From assembly GCF_900215315.1 (NCBI RefSeq), contig NZ_OBEB01000003.1, forward strand, positions 124,001-188,000: 64,000 bases of DNA. Direction: 5' to 3'. Made by a program: the position numbers and the translations under genes. Of the stretch, positions 20,982 through 33,568 are shown one piece after another. Source of the stretch: Arsukibacterium tuosuense (GTDB lineage Bacteria; Pseudomonadota; Gammaproteobacteria; Enterobacterales; Alteromonadaceae). Every line of letters begins with the position of its first letter. Position 1 is the stretch's first letter. The notes beneath the pieces were generated by a model. It worked only from the letters and a program-made list of their open reading frames with translations, ran no database searches and was not told the origin of the DNA.

Positions 20982-21302
20982 CTAAACGCGCTCCATTGTG
21001 CACAGCAGCGGGTGTTGATGTTCTTTTGCATATTGCTGCACCTGCTGTACTTTAGTTTCTGCAATTTCAGCAGTAAAAATTCCACATACTGCACTGCCCT
21101 CGTAATGTACTTTCAACATTATTTCACTGGCTTTTTCGTACTGCATATTAAAAAAACGGGTGAGCACATCGATAACAAAGTCCATAGGAGTGTAGTCGTC
21201 GTTGTGCAAAATCACCTTATACATTGGTGGAGGAGTAACCTTTTGTCGGGTTAGCTCTGCCAGGTCATCGTGTTTTGTATCTAAATTTTGCTTACCGCTC
21301 AT
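20982..21302 (-). CDS. clpS: ClpS N-degron adaptor
   Basis: 106 aa, same numbering as E. coli ClpS: substrate-pocket residues Asn34, Asp35, Asp36, Thr38 in HNDDYTPM and His66 in VHYEG. The disordered N-terminal tail (1-26) is the part that enters the ClpA pore in the E. coli system. It delivers proteins with N-terminal Leu, Phe, Trp or Tyr to ClpAP, so it acts directly downstream of Aat and Bpt encoded 3 kb away. Divergent from cspD. Confidence 0.97.
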   Translation of the reverse strand: MSGKQNLDTKHDDLAELTRQKVTPPPMYKVILHNDDYTPMDFVIDVLTRFFNMQYEKASEIMLKVHYEGSAVCGIFTAEIAETKVQQVQQYAKEHQHPLLCTMERV

Positions 21303-21385
21303 AAACTATAGCCATGCCTGCGCCAACCAGCAAAGGCGCTTTTATTAAAAATTAGTAAAAAATTCGCACTATTTTTGCAAATAGC

Positions 21386-21413
21386 TTGACTGTTTGCTTA
21401 AATTATCTACATT
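21386..21413 (+). promoter_or_regulatory. Putative promoter of cspD with structured 5' UTR
   Basis: TTGACT (21386-21391), 16-bp spacer, TACATT (21408-21413). The transcript would start near 21420, directly at a GGGG...CCCC inverted repeat (21421-21438) upstream of the AAGGAAG ribosome site. Confidence 0.5.
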
Positions 21414-21494
21414 AGATGTTGGGGCTGCACTAGTCCCCTTCAAGTACAGTCTAGAATACAGAATATAGCTAACTTAGAGAAGGAAGTAAGTAGT

Positions 21495-21707
21495 ATGGCT
21501 ACCGGTAAAGTAAAATGGTTCAATAATGCCAAAGGATTTGGGTTTATTCGTGAAGATGGCCGTGATGAAGATATCTTCGCGCATTATTCAACCATTAGCA
21601 TGGATGGCTACCGCACGCTAAAAGCAGGCCAGGATGTGGTGTTCGATTTGTCTGAAGGCCCGAAAGGGCTACATGCTGTAAATATTAAGCTCCCCGGCGA
21701 AGAATAA
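21495..21707 (+). CDS. cspD: Cold-shock-like protein CspD
   Basis: 70 aa cold-shock domain with RNP1 (KGFGFI) and RNP2 (DIFAHYS). The CspD-specific segment STISMDGYRTLKAGQDVVFD and its place beside clpS separate it from CspA-type proteins. In E. coli CspD is a stationary-phase single-stranded-DNA binder that inhibits replication. Monocistronic, with its own terminator. Confidence 0.93.
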   Translation: MATGKVKWFNNAKGFGFIREDGRDEDIFAHYSTISMDGYRTLKAGQDVVFDLSEGPKGLHAVNIKLPGEE

Positions 21708-21750
21708 CTTTTCCATCGTTGTACCGACCTGGCATCGGCAACTACTAATA

Positions 21751-21779
21751 AAAAAGCAGGCAAAATGCCTGCTTTTTTT
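21751..21779 (+). terminator. Intrinsic terminator of cspD
   Basis: GCAGGCA/TGCCTGC (21756-21762 and 21766-21772) with an AAA loop and seven T; five A on the left side make it potentially bidirectional. Confidence 0.92.
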
Positions 21780-21801
21780 ATTTACCGTTCAGCTTTTATG
21801 A

Positions 21802-21842
21802 CAACTGTCAGTGTTTAGCAAACGACAGTTGCTAAACACTGA
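21802..21842. repeat. Two mutually exclusive inverted repeats downstream of icd
   Basis: A 13-bp perfect inverted repeat pairs 21808-21820 with 21830-21842 (core GTGTTTAGCA). A second 8-bp repeat CAACTGTC/GACAGTTG pairs 21802-21809 with 21824-21831. They share bases, so only one can form at a time. The element starts 14 nt after the icd stop on the minus strand and has no T-run. Confidence 0.7.
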
Positions 21843-21856
21843 TAAATGCCCCCAGA

Positions 21857-24220
<2,364 letters not shown>

Positions 24221-24307
24221 TCAGCATAAAACTGATTAAAACAGGCGCCGCATTACCCGTCACGCGACAGGCTGGGTGCGTCGCTCAGAGACGTATAGGA
24301 AATAGCT

Positions 24308-24928
24308 TTGAAACAACCAACGCCTTTTCGCCACAGGCAACATAAGCCAATTAGTAAAAAAAACAATAGGACCAAGGTCGAAATTCCATTATTGGTATTG
24401 TTCAATAAACCTTACGATGTGCTTAGCCAATTTACCGATAACAGCACCCCTGCGCGCTCGACGCTTGCTGATTTTATTCCATTAAAAGAGGTGTATCCTG
24501 CGGGCAGGCTGGATCGCGACAGCGAAGGCCTGTTATTACTGACCAACTGTGGCCAGACCCAGCACCTGCTGAGCGATCCTAAACATAAAGCACCAAAAAC
24601 TTACCTGGTGCAGGTAGAGGGTGACATCACTGAGCAGGCATTGGTGCAGTTGCGTCAGGGGGTGGTATTAAAAGATGGGCCGACGCTGCCTGCAGTAGCC
24701 GAACGCACGGCCGCACCAGCGCTCTGGCCACGCACACCACCGGTGCGCTACCGGGCTAACATTCCAACCAGCTGGCTTAGTCTTACTATAACTGAAGGCC
24801 GCAACCGCCAGGTACGACGGATGACCGCAGCGGTCGGGTTTGCCACGCTACGGCTGATACGTCAGCAGATTGGTCCGTGGCACTTAGAAAACTTACAGCC
24901 CGGTGAATATCGGGTGGTTGAACTTTAA
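24308..24928 (+). CDS. rluE: 23S rRNA pseudouridine(2457) synthase RluE
   Basis: 206 aa from a TTG start preceded by AGGA 7 nt upstream. Pseudouridine synthase RsuA/RluB/E/F family: [17 protein letters not shown], catalytic-Asp motif [16 protein letters not shown], and the C-terminal [23 protein letters not shown]. The early [14 protein letters not shown] string fits RluE rather than RsuA or RluB. Gene order icd / rluE / mnmA / hflD / purB is shared with E. coli. Confidence 0.92.
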   Translation: MKQPTPFRHRQHKPISKKNNRTKVEIPLLVLFNKPYDVLSQFTDNSTPARSTLADFIPLKEVYPAGRLDRDSEGLLLLTNCGQTQHLLSDPKHKAPKTYLVQVEGDITEQALVQLRQGVVLKDGPTLPAVAERTAAPALWPRTPPVRYRANIPTSWLSLTITEGRNRQVRRMTAAVGFATLRLIRQQIGPWHLENLQPGEYRVVEL

Positions 24929-25051
24929 AGATGCTGTGTAAAACGGCGTTACCGACACATAAGCGGCAGCCACGCTGGCGATAACGATTTTTAACCCGCC
25001 AAATTAGTGCTATACTCCGCGCCTCATTTTTGTCACAACCAGTGTGGTGCA

Positions 25052-26155
25052 ATGTCAGCTAACAGCAGTAAAAAAGTCATCGTCGGTATGTCTGGCGGCG
25101 TAGATTCTTCAGTTTCGGCCTATTTGTTAATCCAGCAGGGTTATCAGGTTGAAGGTCTGTTTATGAAAAACTGGGAAGAAGATGACAATGACGAATACTG
25201 TGCCGCAGCTGAAGATATGCAGGATGCCCAGCAGGTATGCGATAAATTGGGCATTGTATTACACAAAGTAAACTTTGCTGCCGAATACTGGGACAATGTG
25301 TTTGAGTATTTTCTGGCTGAATACCGTGCAGGGCGTACCCCGAATCCGGATATCATGTGTAATAAGGAAATAAAATTTAAAGCGTTTCTTGAATTTGCCG
25401 CTGAAGCACTGGGCGCAGATTATATCGCTACCGGCCACTATGTCCGTCGTCGGCTCCACAATGGCCATTGGCAACTGCTACGCGGTTTAGATAACAATAA
25501 AGATCAAAGCTACTTTTTGTATACCTTGGGCGAGGAGCATGTCGGCCAGACGCTGTTTCCGATTGGCGAGCTGGAAAAGCCCGCAGTGCGGCTAATCGCC
25601 GAGCAACAGGGTTTAGTTACCCACGATAAAAAAGACTCTACCGGTATTTGTTTTATCGGCGAGCGCAAATTTAAAGATTTTTTACAGCAATACCTGCCTG
25701 CCCAACCGGGTGATATCGTCAGCATTGACGATCAACAGATTTTAGGCCGCCATGATGGCCTGATGTACCACACTCTTGGCCAGCGTAAAGGTTTAAAAAT
25801 TGGTGGCTTGCGGGATGGCAGTGACGACCCCTGGTATGTCGTTGGTAAAGATTTACAGCAAAATAGGCTATTGGTTGCCCAGGGCCACGACCACCCGGCC
25901 TTGCTGGCCAATGGTCTTATTGCCAGCCAATTAGATTGGGTAGACCGCAAGGGACCGGCAGACACCTTGCGCTGCACCGTAAAAACCCGTTACCGGCAAA
26001 CCGATATTAACTGTACGCTGACCCCACTGGCGGATGGTCAGGTTAATGTCGTTTTCGATCAGCCGCAAAAAGCCGTTACCCCGGGTCAGTCTGCGGTATT
26101 CTATCTTGATGACGTCTGCTTAGGCGGCGGCATTATCGACAAGGCCATTAAATAA
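25052..26155 (+). CDS. mnmA: tRNA-specific 2-thiouridylase MnmA
   Basis: 367 aa from the ATG at 25052 (E. coli 368); the upstream in-frame ATG at 25007 would add 15 uncharacteristic residues. PP-loop SGGVDSS at 14-20, catalytic Cys103 ([11 protein letters not shown]) and Cys200 ([11 protein letters not shown]) are present. It thiolates U34 of tRNA-Lys, -Glu and -Gln using TusE-delivered sulfur. A TATACT box at 25011-25016 is a likely -10. hflD begins 2 bp after the stop. Confidence 0.97.
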   Translation: MSANSSKKVIVGMSGGVDSSVSAYLLIQQGYQVEGLFMKNWEEDDNDEYCAAAEDMQDAQQVCDKLGIVLHKVNFAAEYWDNVFEYFLAEYRAGRTPNPDIMCNKEIKFKAFLEFAAEALGADYIATGHYVRRRLHNGHWQLLRGLDNNKDQSYFLYTLGEEHVGQTLFPIGELEKPAVRLIAEQQGLVTHDKKDSTGICFIGERKFKDFLQQYLPAQPGDIVSIDDQQILGRHDGLMYHTLGQRKGLKIGGLRDGSDDPWYVVGKDLQQNRLLVAQGHDHPALLANGLIASQLDWVDRKGPADTLRCTVKTRYRQTDINCTLTPLADGQVNVVFDQPQKAVTPGQSAVFYLDDVCLGGGIIDKAIK

Positions 26156-26157
26156 CT

Positions 26158-26787
26158 ATGCAATCGTCTTTATCTACCCAAATTATTGGTCTGGCTGGCT
26201 TATGCCAGGCAGTCAGCTTGCTGCAAAGCCTGGCCCGGCATAACAAACTGGAGCCGGAGCTATACGAAACGACCCTGGCCAGTATTGCCAACCTGAATCC
26301 GGAATCGCCACTGGCAGTGTATGGTAACGATATAACCAGGCTGCGCGATGGTTTACAAATCATTGTTACCCAACTGGGGGATGGCACCAAAAGAGACGTG
26401 GAATTTACCCGTTATCTGGTTGGTGTATTAGCGCTGGAGCGCAAGCTGAATAAAAACCGGGGAAATATGACCGAGCTTGGCAAGCAGTTGGGTCAACTCG
26501 AGCGACAACTTCAACATTTTGCTGTTACCGACGAGACCATAGTTGGCCGTCTTGCTGATATCTACAGTGATTGCATCAGCAGCCTCGGTAGCCGCATTCA
26601 GGTATACGGCCAACCCGATGTACTAAAACAAACCGCAGTACAGCAAAAAGTCCGGGCGCTATTATTGGCGGCGGTGCGGGCCGCGGTGCTGTGGCGCCAG
26701 GCTGGCGGTAGCCGGCTGCACTTTATTTTTCAACGTCGTAAACTGGTTGCTGCTGCTAAACATATGCTGGCACAAACCACACCTTAA
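26158..26787 (+). CDS. hflD: High-frequency lysogenization protein HflD homologue
   Basis: 209 aa (E. coli 213). All-helical protein with the family strings IIGLAGLCQAVSLLQSLAR, LERKLNKNRGNMTELGKQL and the C-terminal VRALLLAAVRAAVLWRQAGGSR. It was named for its effect on lambda CII; the native role is unclear. It is coupled to mnmA (2-bp gap) and purB (15-bp gap). Confidence 0.92.
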   Translation: MQSSLSTQIIGLAGLCQAVSLLQSLARHNKLEPELYETTLASIANLNPESPLAVYGNDITRLRDGLQIIVTQLGDGTKRDVEFTRYLVGVLALERKLNKNRGNMTELGKQLGQLERQLQHFAVTDETIVGRLADIYSDCISSLGSRIQVYGQPDVLKQTAVQQKVRALLLAAVRAAVLWRQAGGSRLHFIFQRRKLVAAAKHMLAQTTP

Positions 26788-28176
<1,389 letters not shown>

Positions 28177-28180
28177 CCTT

Positions 28181-29335
28181 ATGTATGAATTGAATTTTGC
28201 CGACCTTTCCCCGGCACGTTTTTTAGCCGAGTTCTGGCAGAAAAAGCCGCTACTACTAAAACAGGGCTTTCGCCAGTTTACAGATCCGCTGTCAGCTGAT
28301 GAACTGGCCGGCCTGGCGCTGGAGGAAGAAGTCGAGTCCCGGGTGGTACAGTGTGCCAACGGGGACTGGCAACTTGAAACCGGCCCGATTACTGACTTCA
28401 GCCATTTTGGCGAGCGGGACTGGGCAATTTTAGTCCAGGCGGTAGATCACTGGCATGCTGAAGCGGCTCAGCTGCTCGAACCCTTCCGGTTTATTCCAAA
28501 CTGGCGGATAGACGATCTAATGGTGAGCTTTTCCACCCCGGGTGGTGGCGTCGGGCCGCATCTCGATCAGTATGATGTGTTTATTATCCAGGGCCAGGGC
28601 AAGCGGCATTGGCGGGTAGGCATGCCTGACAGTAGTCTGGAACAATTCTGCCCGCATCCAAGGTTATTACAGGTTAGTCCTTTTCAGGCCTGTATCGATG
28701 TAATAATGGAGCCAGGCGATATATTGTATATTCCACCAGGCTGCCCGCATGAAGGCATTTCGCTTGAGAACAGTTTAAATTATTCCGTCGGTTTTCGGGC
28801 ACCTGCCCAGAAAGACTTACTGACCGGGCTGGCCGATTACCTGATTGACAACGATATCAGTGGCAAACGATTCACCGATCCAGAACGGCCGGTATGTCAG
28901 AATATTGGTGAACTGGGCAGCGCCGATTTAGCTCAGGTAAAACAACTGCTGCAACAACTGGTAAGTGACGAAGACAGCTTACCCTTGTGGTTTGGCCAAT
29001 ACATCAGCAGAGCCAAGCATGAACTGGACTTGCAGGAACCAGATCCACATTATCAGGCCGATGAAATTGCCGAGTATTTGGAAGAAGGCTCGGTGCTGAC
29101 CCTGACCGGAGGCTTGCGCTGTTGCTATCATCAGGCAGACACCAATGCCGATATAGCGTTGTTTATTAATGGCGAACAATACCTGCTGCCCGGTAATGAA
29201 CTTACCACTGCCAGGCTGTTGACTGAACAGCGTCAGCTCAACGAAGAGCAATGTCGCCATTTTCTGGCGTTGCCAGAGCGCCTGGGCTTACTAGTTCATT
29301 TGATAAACCTGGGATACTGGCATTTTACCGAGTAA
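28181..29335 (+). CDS. roxA: 50S ribosomal protein L16 arginine hydroxylase RoxA (YcfD)
   Basis: 384 aa JmjC/cupin_4 oxygenase. Fe(II) ligands His127 and Asp129 (VGPHLDQYDVF) and the distal His190 (PPGCPHEGIS) match YcfD H125/D127/H187. The C-terminal winged-helix dimer part contains LTLTGGLRCC. It hydroxylates Arg81 of L16 using 2-oxoglutarate and O2. The gene starts 4 nt after purB, so translation is likely coupled; it ends the rluE-to-roxA block before a terminator. Confidence 0.95.
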   Translation: MYELNFADLSPARFLAEFWQKKPLLLKQGFRQFTDPLSADELAGLALEEEVESRVVQCANGDWQLETGPITDFSHFGERDWAILVQAVDHWHAEAAQLLEPFRFIPNWRIDDLMVSFSTPGGGVGPHLDQYDVFIIQGQGKRHWRVGMPDSSLEQFCPHPRLLQVSPFQACIDVIMEPGDILYIPPGCPHEGISLENSLNYSVGFRAPAQKDLLTGLADYLIDNDISGKRFTDPERPVCQNIGELGSADLAQVKQLLQQLVSDEDSLPLWFGQYISRAKHELDLQEPDPHYQADEIAEYLEEGSVLTLTGGLRCCYHQADTNADIALFINGEQYLLPGNELTTARLLTEQRQLNEEQCRHFLALPERLGLLVHLINLGYWHFTE

Positions 29336-29380
29336 ATTCTCAGTTGCAGCCGCCACGATAAACGGTGGCGCGCCAAATAA

Positions 29381-29407
29381 AAAAACCGCAGTAATTGCGG
29401 TTTTTTT
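29381..29407 (+). terminator. Intrinsic terminator after roxA
   Basis: CCGCA/TGCGG (29386-29390 with 29396-29400) with A-run and seven T. A second small hairpin CGCCAC/GTGGCG (29351-29356 with 29365-29370) precedes it. It can also stop the convergent gene ending at 29434. Confidence 0.88.
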
Positions 29408-29433
29408 ATTAACTGTATGCTCTGCGTTACAGA

Positions 29434-29883
29434 CTAAGCGCCGGTAGCCGTCTGCCACAACGCATCGTCTTCGAATAGCTCGTACAACCCCTGAGCCCGG
29501 GCAACCAGTAAGTCGGCAAACTCCTGCTGAGTTTTATCAACCGAATCGCTGGTAACGATGTGCTCGGCCTTTAATTGCCAGTTTAGTGAAAAGGAACGCA
29601 TCGCATCACGCGCGGTAGCCGCAGCAGAAAACGGCATATGATCAGTAGGTAAATCACCACTGATCACCCAGTAAGACTTATTGTCTCTGGTGTTGAGTTT
29701 CCAAACTGCTACCAAAGGCGGCAGATAGCAACTTTCTGTTACCGCAACGTTGTCGGGGATAATCCCCTTGCCGGCCAGGTACTGATTCGCCTTCTGGTAC
29801 TGAGTTCTTACCCATTCTGACCGCTGCTGTTCGGCGGCGGCGTGCTGTTCTTGCTGTTGTGCCTGAGTTAACTGCTCACTCAT
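29434..29883 (-). CDS. Conserved protein resembling DUF4826
   Basis: 149 aa, soluble, no signal peptide. Residues 1-30 are Gln/Glu-rich and helical. The core contains VTESCYLPPLVAVWKLNTRD and SYWVISGDLPTDHMPFSAA, then a helical C-terminus (FADLLVARAQGLYELFEDD). The WVISGDLPTDH string matches my recollection of DUF4826 from Shewanella and Vibrio. Function unknown. A GGAA lies before the ATG, and the gene is divergent from the dehydrogenase. Confidence 0.7.
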   Translation of the reverse strand: MSEQLTQAQQQEQHAAAEQQRSEWVRTQYQKANQYLAGKGIIPDNVAVTESCYLPPLVAVWKLNTRDNKSYWVISGDLPTDHMPFSAAATARDAMRSFSLNWQLKAEHIVTSDSVDKTQQEFADLLVARAQGLYELFEDDALWQTATGA

Positions 29884-29963
29884 TTTAATGTTCCAATTTA
29901 TAATTTATCTGTCAGATCCCGGTACTTTAAGGGAGTCTGATCACACAATCAAGCAATGACATT

Positions 29964-30072
29964 AATTGTCGACAATTTACTTGTCTTACCAGCTATTATT
30001 TTTGGCGAAACATGGCGTAATTCAGGTTGAAATGTTACATTCCGCGGCGCAAAAAAGTGACGTAGTGTCACT
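29964..30072 (+). promoter_or_regulatory. Palindromes upstream of the amino-acid dehydrogenase
   Basis: A perfect 14-bp palindrome AATTGTCGACAATT lies at 29964-29977 and a second inverted repeat AGTGAC-N5-GTCACT at 30056-30072. Both are upstream of the GTG start at 30110. The first has the TTGT-N2-ACAA form common for GntR-type operators. No regulator gene is adjacent, so the binding protein is unknown. Confidence 0.45.
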
Positions 30073-30109
30073 GACAAACAGTCAGTTTAAACCCGAGGGA
30101 GAATCAGAC

Positions 30110-31153
30110 GTGGCAGTATTTAATCATCCTGAATTCGACAACCACGAGCAAGTGGTGTTCTGCAGTGACCAGGAAACCGGTTTACGGGCAATTATTGCTG
30201 TGCACAGCACCCGTTTAGGACCAGCCGTTGGTGGCTGTCGTTTATGGAACTACGCCTCTGATGAAGCAGCCATTGACGATGTATTGCGCTTATCCCGCGG
30301 TATGACATACAAAAACGCCATGGCTGGCTTGCCGTTAGGTGGTGGTAAGTCAGTGATTATTGGTGATGCGAAAACCATTAAATCTGAAGCCTTGTTCCGG
30401 GCCTTTGGCCGGATGTTGCAACGACTCGGAGGCAGTTATTACAGTGCAGAAGATGTAAACATCACGACCGGCGATATTATGCAGGTGCATAAAGAAACCC
30501 CTTTTGTTGCCGGTTTAGAAGGCAAAAGTGGTAACCCGGGGCCTTTTACCGCGCTGGGAACTTATCAAGGCGTTAAAGCGGCAGCGATGCATAAATTTGG
30601 CTCTGCCGATTTAGCCGGGAAAACGGTCGCGGTGCAAGGCCTTGGCAGTGTTGGCTTTTATCTTTGTGAGTACTTACACAAAGAAGGCGCCAAACTTATC
30701 GTTACTGACATTAATCAGGCTGCAGTTGAGCGGGCCGTTGCCCAGTTCGGTGCAACCGCTGTTGGCCTGCACGGCATTTATGAAGTTGAAGCCGATATCT
30801 ACTCACCTTGTGCCTTGGGTGCAACCCTGAACGATGAAACCATTGGCCTGTTAAAAGCAAAGGTAGTGGCAGGTTGTGCCAATAACCAGTTAAAACAAGC
30901 CCGCCACGGTGAAATGCTGCGCCAGCGCGGTATCTTATACGCACCGGATTACGTCATTAATGCCGGCGGCATTATCAACGTTGCTTGTGAAATGCGCCCG
31001 CAAGGCTACGATGCGGCGGAGTCTACCGCTAAAGTTAACCAGATTTATCATACCCTGCTGAACATTTTTCAGCGCGCCGATGAAGAAGATAAACCTACCA
31101 GTGACATCGCTGATGTGATGGCACAGGAAATTATCAGTCGCGGCCAGCAATAA
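30110..31153 (+). CDS. Leu/Phe/Val/Glu dehydrogenase, leucine dehydrogenase type
   Basis: 347 aa from a GTG start at 30110, chosen for the GAGGGAGA ribosome site at 30094-30101 and because the family N-terminus (FNHPEFDNHEQVVFC) starts there; an in-frame TTG at 29966 would add 48 residues of poor character. Glu/Leu/Phe/Val dehydrogenase signature GLPLGGGKSVIIGDAKT (catalytic Lys), GRMLQRLGGSYYSAEDVN, and the NAD-binding VAVQGLGSVGFYLCEYL. It oxidatively deaminates branched-chain amino acids in the cytoplasm. Monocistronic with a strong terminator. Confidence 0.9.
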   Translation: MAVFNHPEFDNHEQVVFCSDQETGLRAIIAVHSTRLGPAVGGCRLWNYASDEAAIDDVLRLSRGMTYKNAMAGLPLGGGKSVIIGDAKTIKSEALFRAFGRMLQRLGGSYYSAEDVNITTGDIMQVHKETPFVAGLEGKSGNPGPFTALGTYQGVKAAAMHKFGSADLAGKTVAVQGLGSVGFYLCEYLHKEGAKLIVTDINQAAVERAVAQFGATAVGLHGIYEVEADIYSPCALGATLNDETIGLLKAKVVAGCANNQLKQARHGEMLRQRGILYAPDYVINAGGIINVACEMRPQGYDAAESTAKVNQIYHTLLNIFQRADEEDKPTSDIADVMAQEIISRGQQ

Positions 31154-31182
31154 ATTAGCGGTTGTTACAGAATCGTACCGCG

Positions 31183-31214
31183 AAAAAAACCGGAGTAATT
31201 TACTCCGGTTTTTT
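31183..31214. terminator. Terminator after the dehydrogenase, shared with fadE
   Basis: CCGGAGT/ACTCCGG stem (31190-31196 and 31202-31208, AATTT loop) with seven A to the left and six T to the right. It lies between two convergent stops, so it probably acts in both directions. Confidence 0.9.
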
Positions 31215-31241
31215 ATTTCCACGGTTTATGCACGCCCAGGA

Positions 31242-33557
31242 TCAGGCCGCATTCTGTTTGTTTATCGTCATTGCCGAAAGTACCCCGGGTTTAAAGCTAT
31301 CGACCGAAATCGATTTAAACCGTAACCGGTTCATTTCAGTTAATTGCGCCGCTTCCGCGTCGCTGACAACCTGCTTTTCCAGTGCCTGAACAATAGTGTC
31401 AGCCAGCGGCAGCTTACGGGCAAGTTTGCCCTCCCGCTGCGCCTGATATATTTTCTTCATGACCGGTTGCGCTTTGTGCATAGCAACAAAAGCAGATTCC
31501 ATCAGCCCGGTAGCATCATCTTCGCCCTGACCAATAAAGCATAAATGGGTTAACCGGTCGCGGATCACGCCAGGCTTAGCCAGTGCTGTGCAAATAGCAA
31601 TTGCAATATCATCATCCGGCATTTTGTAACCGATACCAAACGGGAACACCAGAGTACGAATAACCCGTGCTACAACCCGGCTTGGGAAGTTTGCCAGGAA
31701 ACCATCAAACGCCTTGCCAATTTCAAACAATGAGCGCTGCACGCTGTAGTGCACAAATGGTAAGTCAGCTTGCTGACGGCCATTGTCCTCGTAAAACTTC
31801 AGTACTGCTGAAGCAATATACAGGTGGCTTAACACATCACCTAACCGGGCAGATAACATCTCCTTGCGCTTTAAATCGCCCCCTAACATCAGCATCGACA
31901 CATCAGCACTTAACGCCAGAGCACGGCTCATCCGACTTAACTGTTTATAATAACGGGCAGTTTCACCGGCAACCGGCGCATTGTTAAAGGCACCCGCTGT
32001 TAAACCCTGCCATAACGCGGCGAAGGTGTTACCTATTGCAAAGCCAACATGACTCAGCAGTAACTTATCAAACTGCTTCAGGCCTTCCTCTGCATCGGGG
32101 TTGGCTGCTGCCTCCAGCTCTGCCAGTACGTATGGATGGCAGCGGGTGGCGCCCTGACCGAATATCATCAGGTTACGGGTCAGAATATTCGCCCCTTCAA
32201 CCGTGATTGAAATTGGGATCCCCATATAACCATGTGCCAGATAGTTCATCGGCCCACACTGTATAGCCCGGCCGGCATGAATATCAAATGCATCGTTTAA
32301 CAAGATACGCGACATTTCTGTCATATGATATTTGGCAATGGCGGTTACAACTGAAGGGCTCAGTTTTAAATCTATGGCACCGGCAGTCATTACCCGCATC
32401 GCTTCCAGAGTGTAAGTATAAGCGCCGATTCGCGCCATACCTTCCTGTACGCCCTCAAACTTGCCAATAGACATACCAAACTGTTGGCGGACATAACCAT
32501 AGGCACTGGTCATCCGGGTCGCTAAATGACCGGTAGCCGTTGCCAACGCTGGCAATGATATACCGCGCCCGGCTGATAAACACTCGACCAGCATCCGCCA
32601 GCCCCGACCGGCGTAGTCCGGGCCACCAATAATCCAATCGATTGGGATAAATACATCTTTACCGTAAGTCGTTCCGTTCATAAAGGCCATGTTCATCGGG
32701 AAATGACGGTCGCCAATTTCCACCCCTTTATGGCTGGTAGGAATAAGGGCACAGGTAATACCCAGCTCTTCTTTATCACCTAATAACTTTTCAGGATCAT
32801 ACAGTTTAAATGCCAGTCCCAGTACCGTGGCAACCGGTGCCAGCGTGATATAACGCTTATCCCAGTTAAGTTTAATACCGAGCACTTCTTTGCCTTCAAA
32901 TTCGCCTTTGCAAATTACCCCGGTATCCGGAATACCACCGGCGTCCGAGCCAGCTTCCGGGCCGGTCAGGGCAAAACAGGGAACATCGGTGCCATTGGCA
33001 AGGCTGGGCAGCCAGAAATCTTTCTGCGCCTGAGTGCCATAGTGCATTAGCAATTCGCCCGGGCCTAACGAGTTAGGCACCATAACCGTCACGGCCGCCG
33101 TCAAGCTGCGGCTGGCAATTCTGGAGACAATCGTTGAGTTGGCAATAGCAGAGAATTCACGGCCGCCGTAGGCTTTGGGAATGATCATCGCAAAAAAGCC
33201 TTCGCTTTTTATGTAATCCCAGACGTCTTGCGGCAAATCCCGGTCTTCCTGGACAATTTTGTAATCGTCCAGCATGGCAAGCAGCGTTTCTACCTGATTA
33301 TCCATAAAAGCCTGCTCATCTTCTGACAATTCCGCTTTAGGAATACTGTGCAGCTTCTGCCAGTCAGGTTTACCCTTAAATAACTCGCCATCCCACCAGA
33401 CGTCACCCGCCTCCATCGCTTCGCGCTCGGTGTCAGAAAGTGGCGGTAAGATCTTTTTAAATACCGCAAATACCGGTTTACTGATTAGACTGCGTCGGAT
33501 ATCGGTCACCCCAAGTACCACGACCACAGCTAAAACCAAAATTAACAATATTTCCAT
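31242..33557 (-). CDS. fadE: Acyl-CoA dehydrogenase FadE
   Basis: 771 aa, the long gammaproteobacterial FadE type (E. coli 814), with an N-terminal membrane segment (LLILVLAVVVVLGVTDI). Acyl-CoA dehydrogenase strings include MIIPKAYGGREFSAIANS, FALTGPEAGSDAGGIPDTGV, GRGISLPALATATGHLATRM, ITVEGANILTRNLMIFGQGA and the C-terminal DUF1974 part. It performs the first dehydrogenation of beta-oxidation, passing electrons to ETF. It is only 11 bp from psrA upstream on the same strand, so the two are cotranscribed; an AAGGAAA ribosome site lies in that gap. Confidence 0.95.
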   Translation of the reverse strand: MEILLILVLAVVVVLGVTDIRRSLISKPVFAVFKKILPPLSDTEREAMEAGDVWWDGELFKGKPDWQKLHSIPKAELSEDEQAFMDNQVETLLAMLDDYKIVQEDRDLPQDVWDYIKSEGFFAMIIPKAYGGREFSAIANSTIVSRIASRSLTAAVTVMVPNSLGPGELLMHYGTQAQKDFWLPSLANGTDVPCFALTGPEAGSDAGGIPDTGVICKGEFEGKEVLGIKLNWDKRYITLAPVATVLGLAFKLYDPEKLLGDKEELGITCALIPTSHKGVEIGDRHFPMNMAFMNGTTYGKDVFIPIDWIIGGPDYAGRGWRMLVECLSAGRGISLPALATATGHLATRMTSAYGYVRQQFGMSIGKFEGVQEGMARIGAYTYTLEAMRVMTAGAIDLKLSPSVVTAIAKYHMTEMSRILLNDAFDIHAGRAIQCGPMNYLAHGYMGIPISITVEGANILTRNLMIFGQGATRCHPYVLAELEAAANPDAEEGLKQFDKLLLSHVGFAIGNTFAALWQGLTAGAFNNAPVAGETARYYKQLSRMSRALALSADVSMLMLGGDLKRKEMLSARLGDVLSHLYIASAVLKFYEDNGRQQADLPFVHYSVQRSLFEIGKAFDGFLANFPSRVVARVIRTLVFPFGIGYKMPDDDIAIAICTALAKPGVIRDRLTHLCFIGQGEDDATGLMESAFVAMHKAQPVMKKIYQAQREGKLARKLPLADTIVQALEKQVVSDAEAAQLTEMNRLRFKSISVDSFKPGVLSAMTINKQNAA

Positions 33558-33568
33558 AACGGTTTCCT

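Noticed and set aside
29966..30109. TTG start adding 48 residues to the amino-acid dehydrogenase
   Set aside because: The added part has no family likeness, whereas GAGGGAGA precedes the GTG at 30110.
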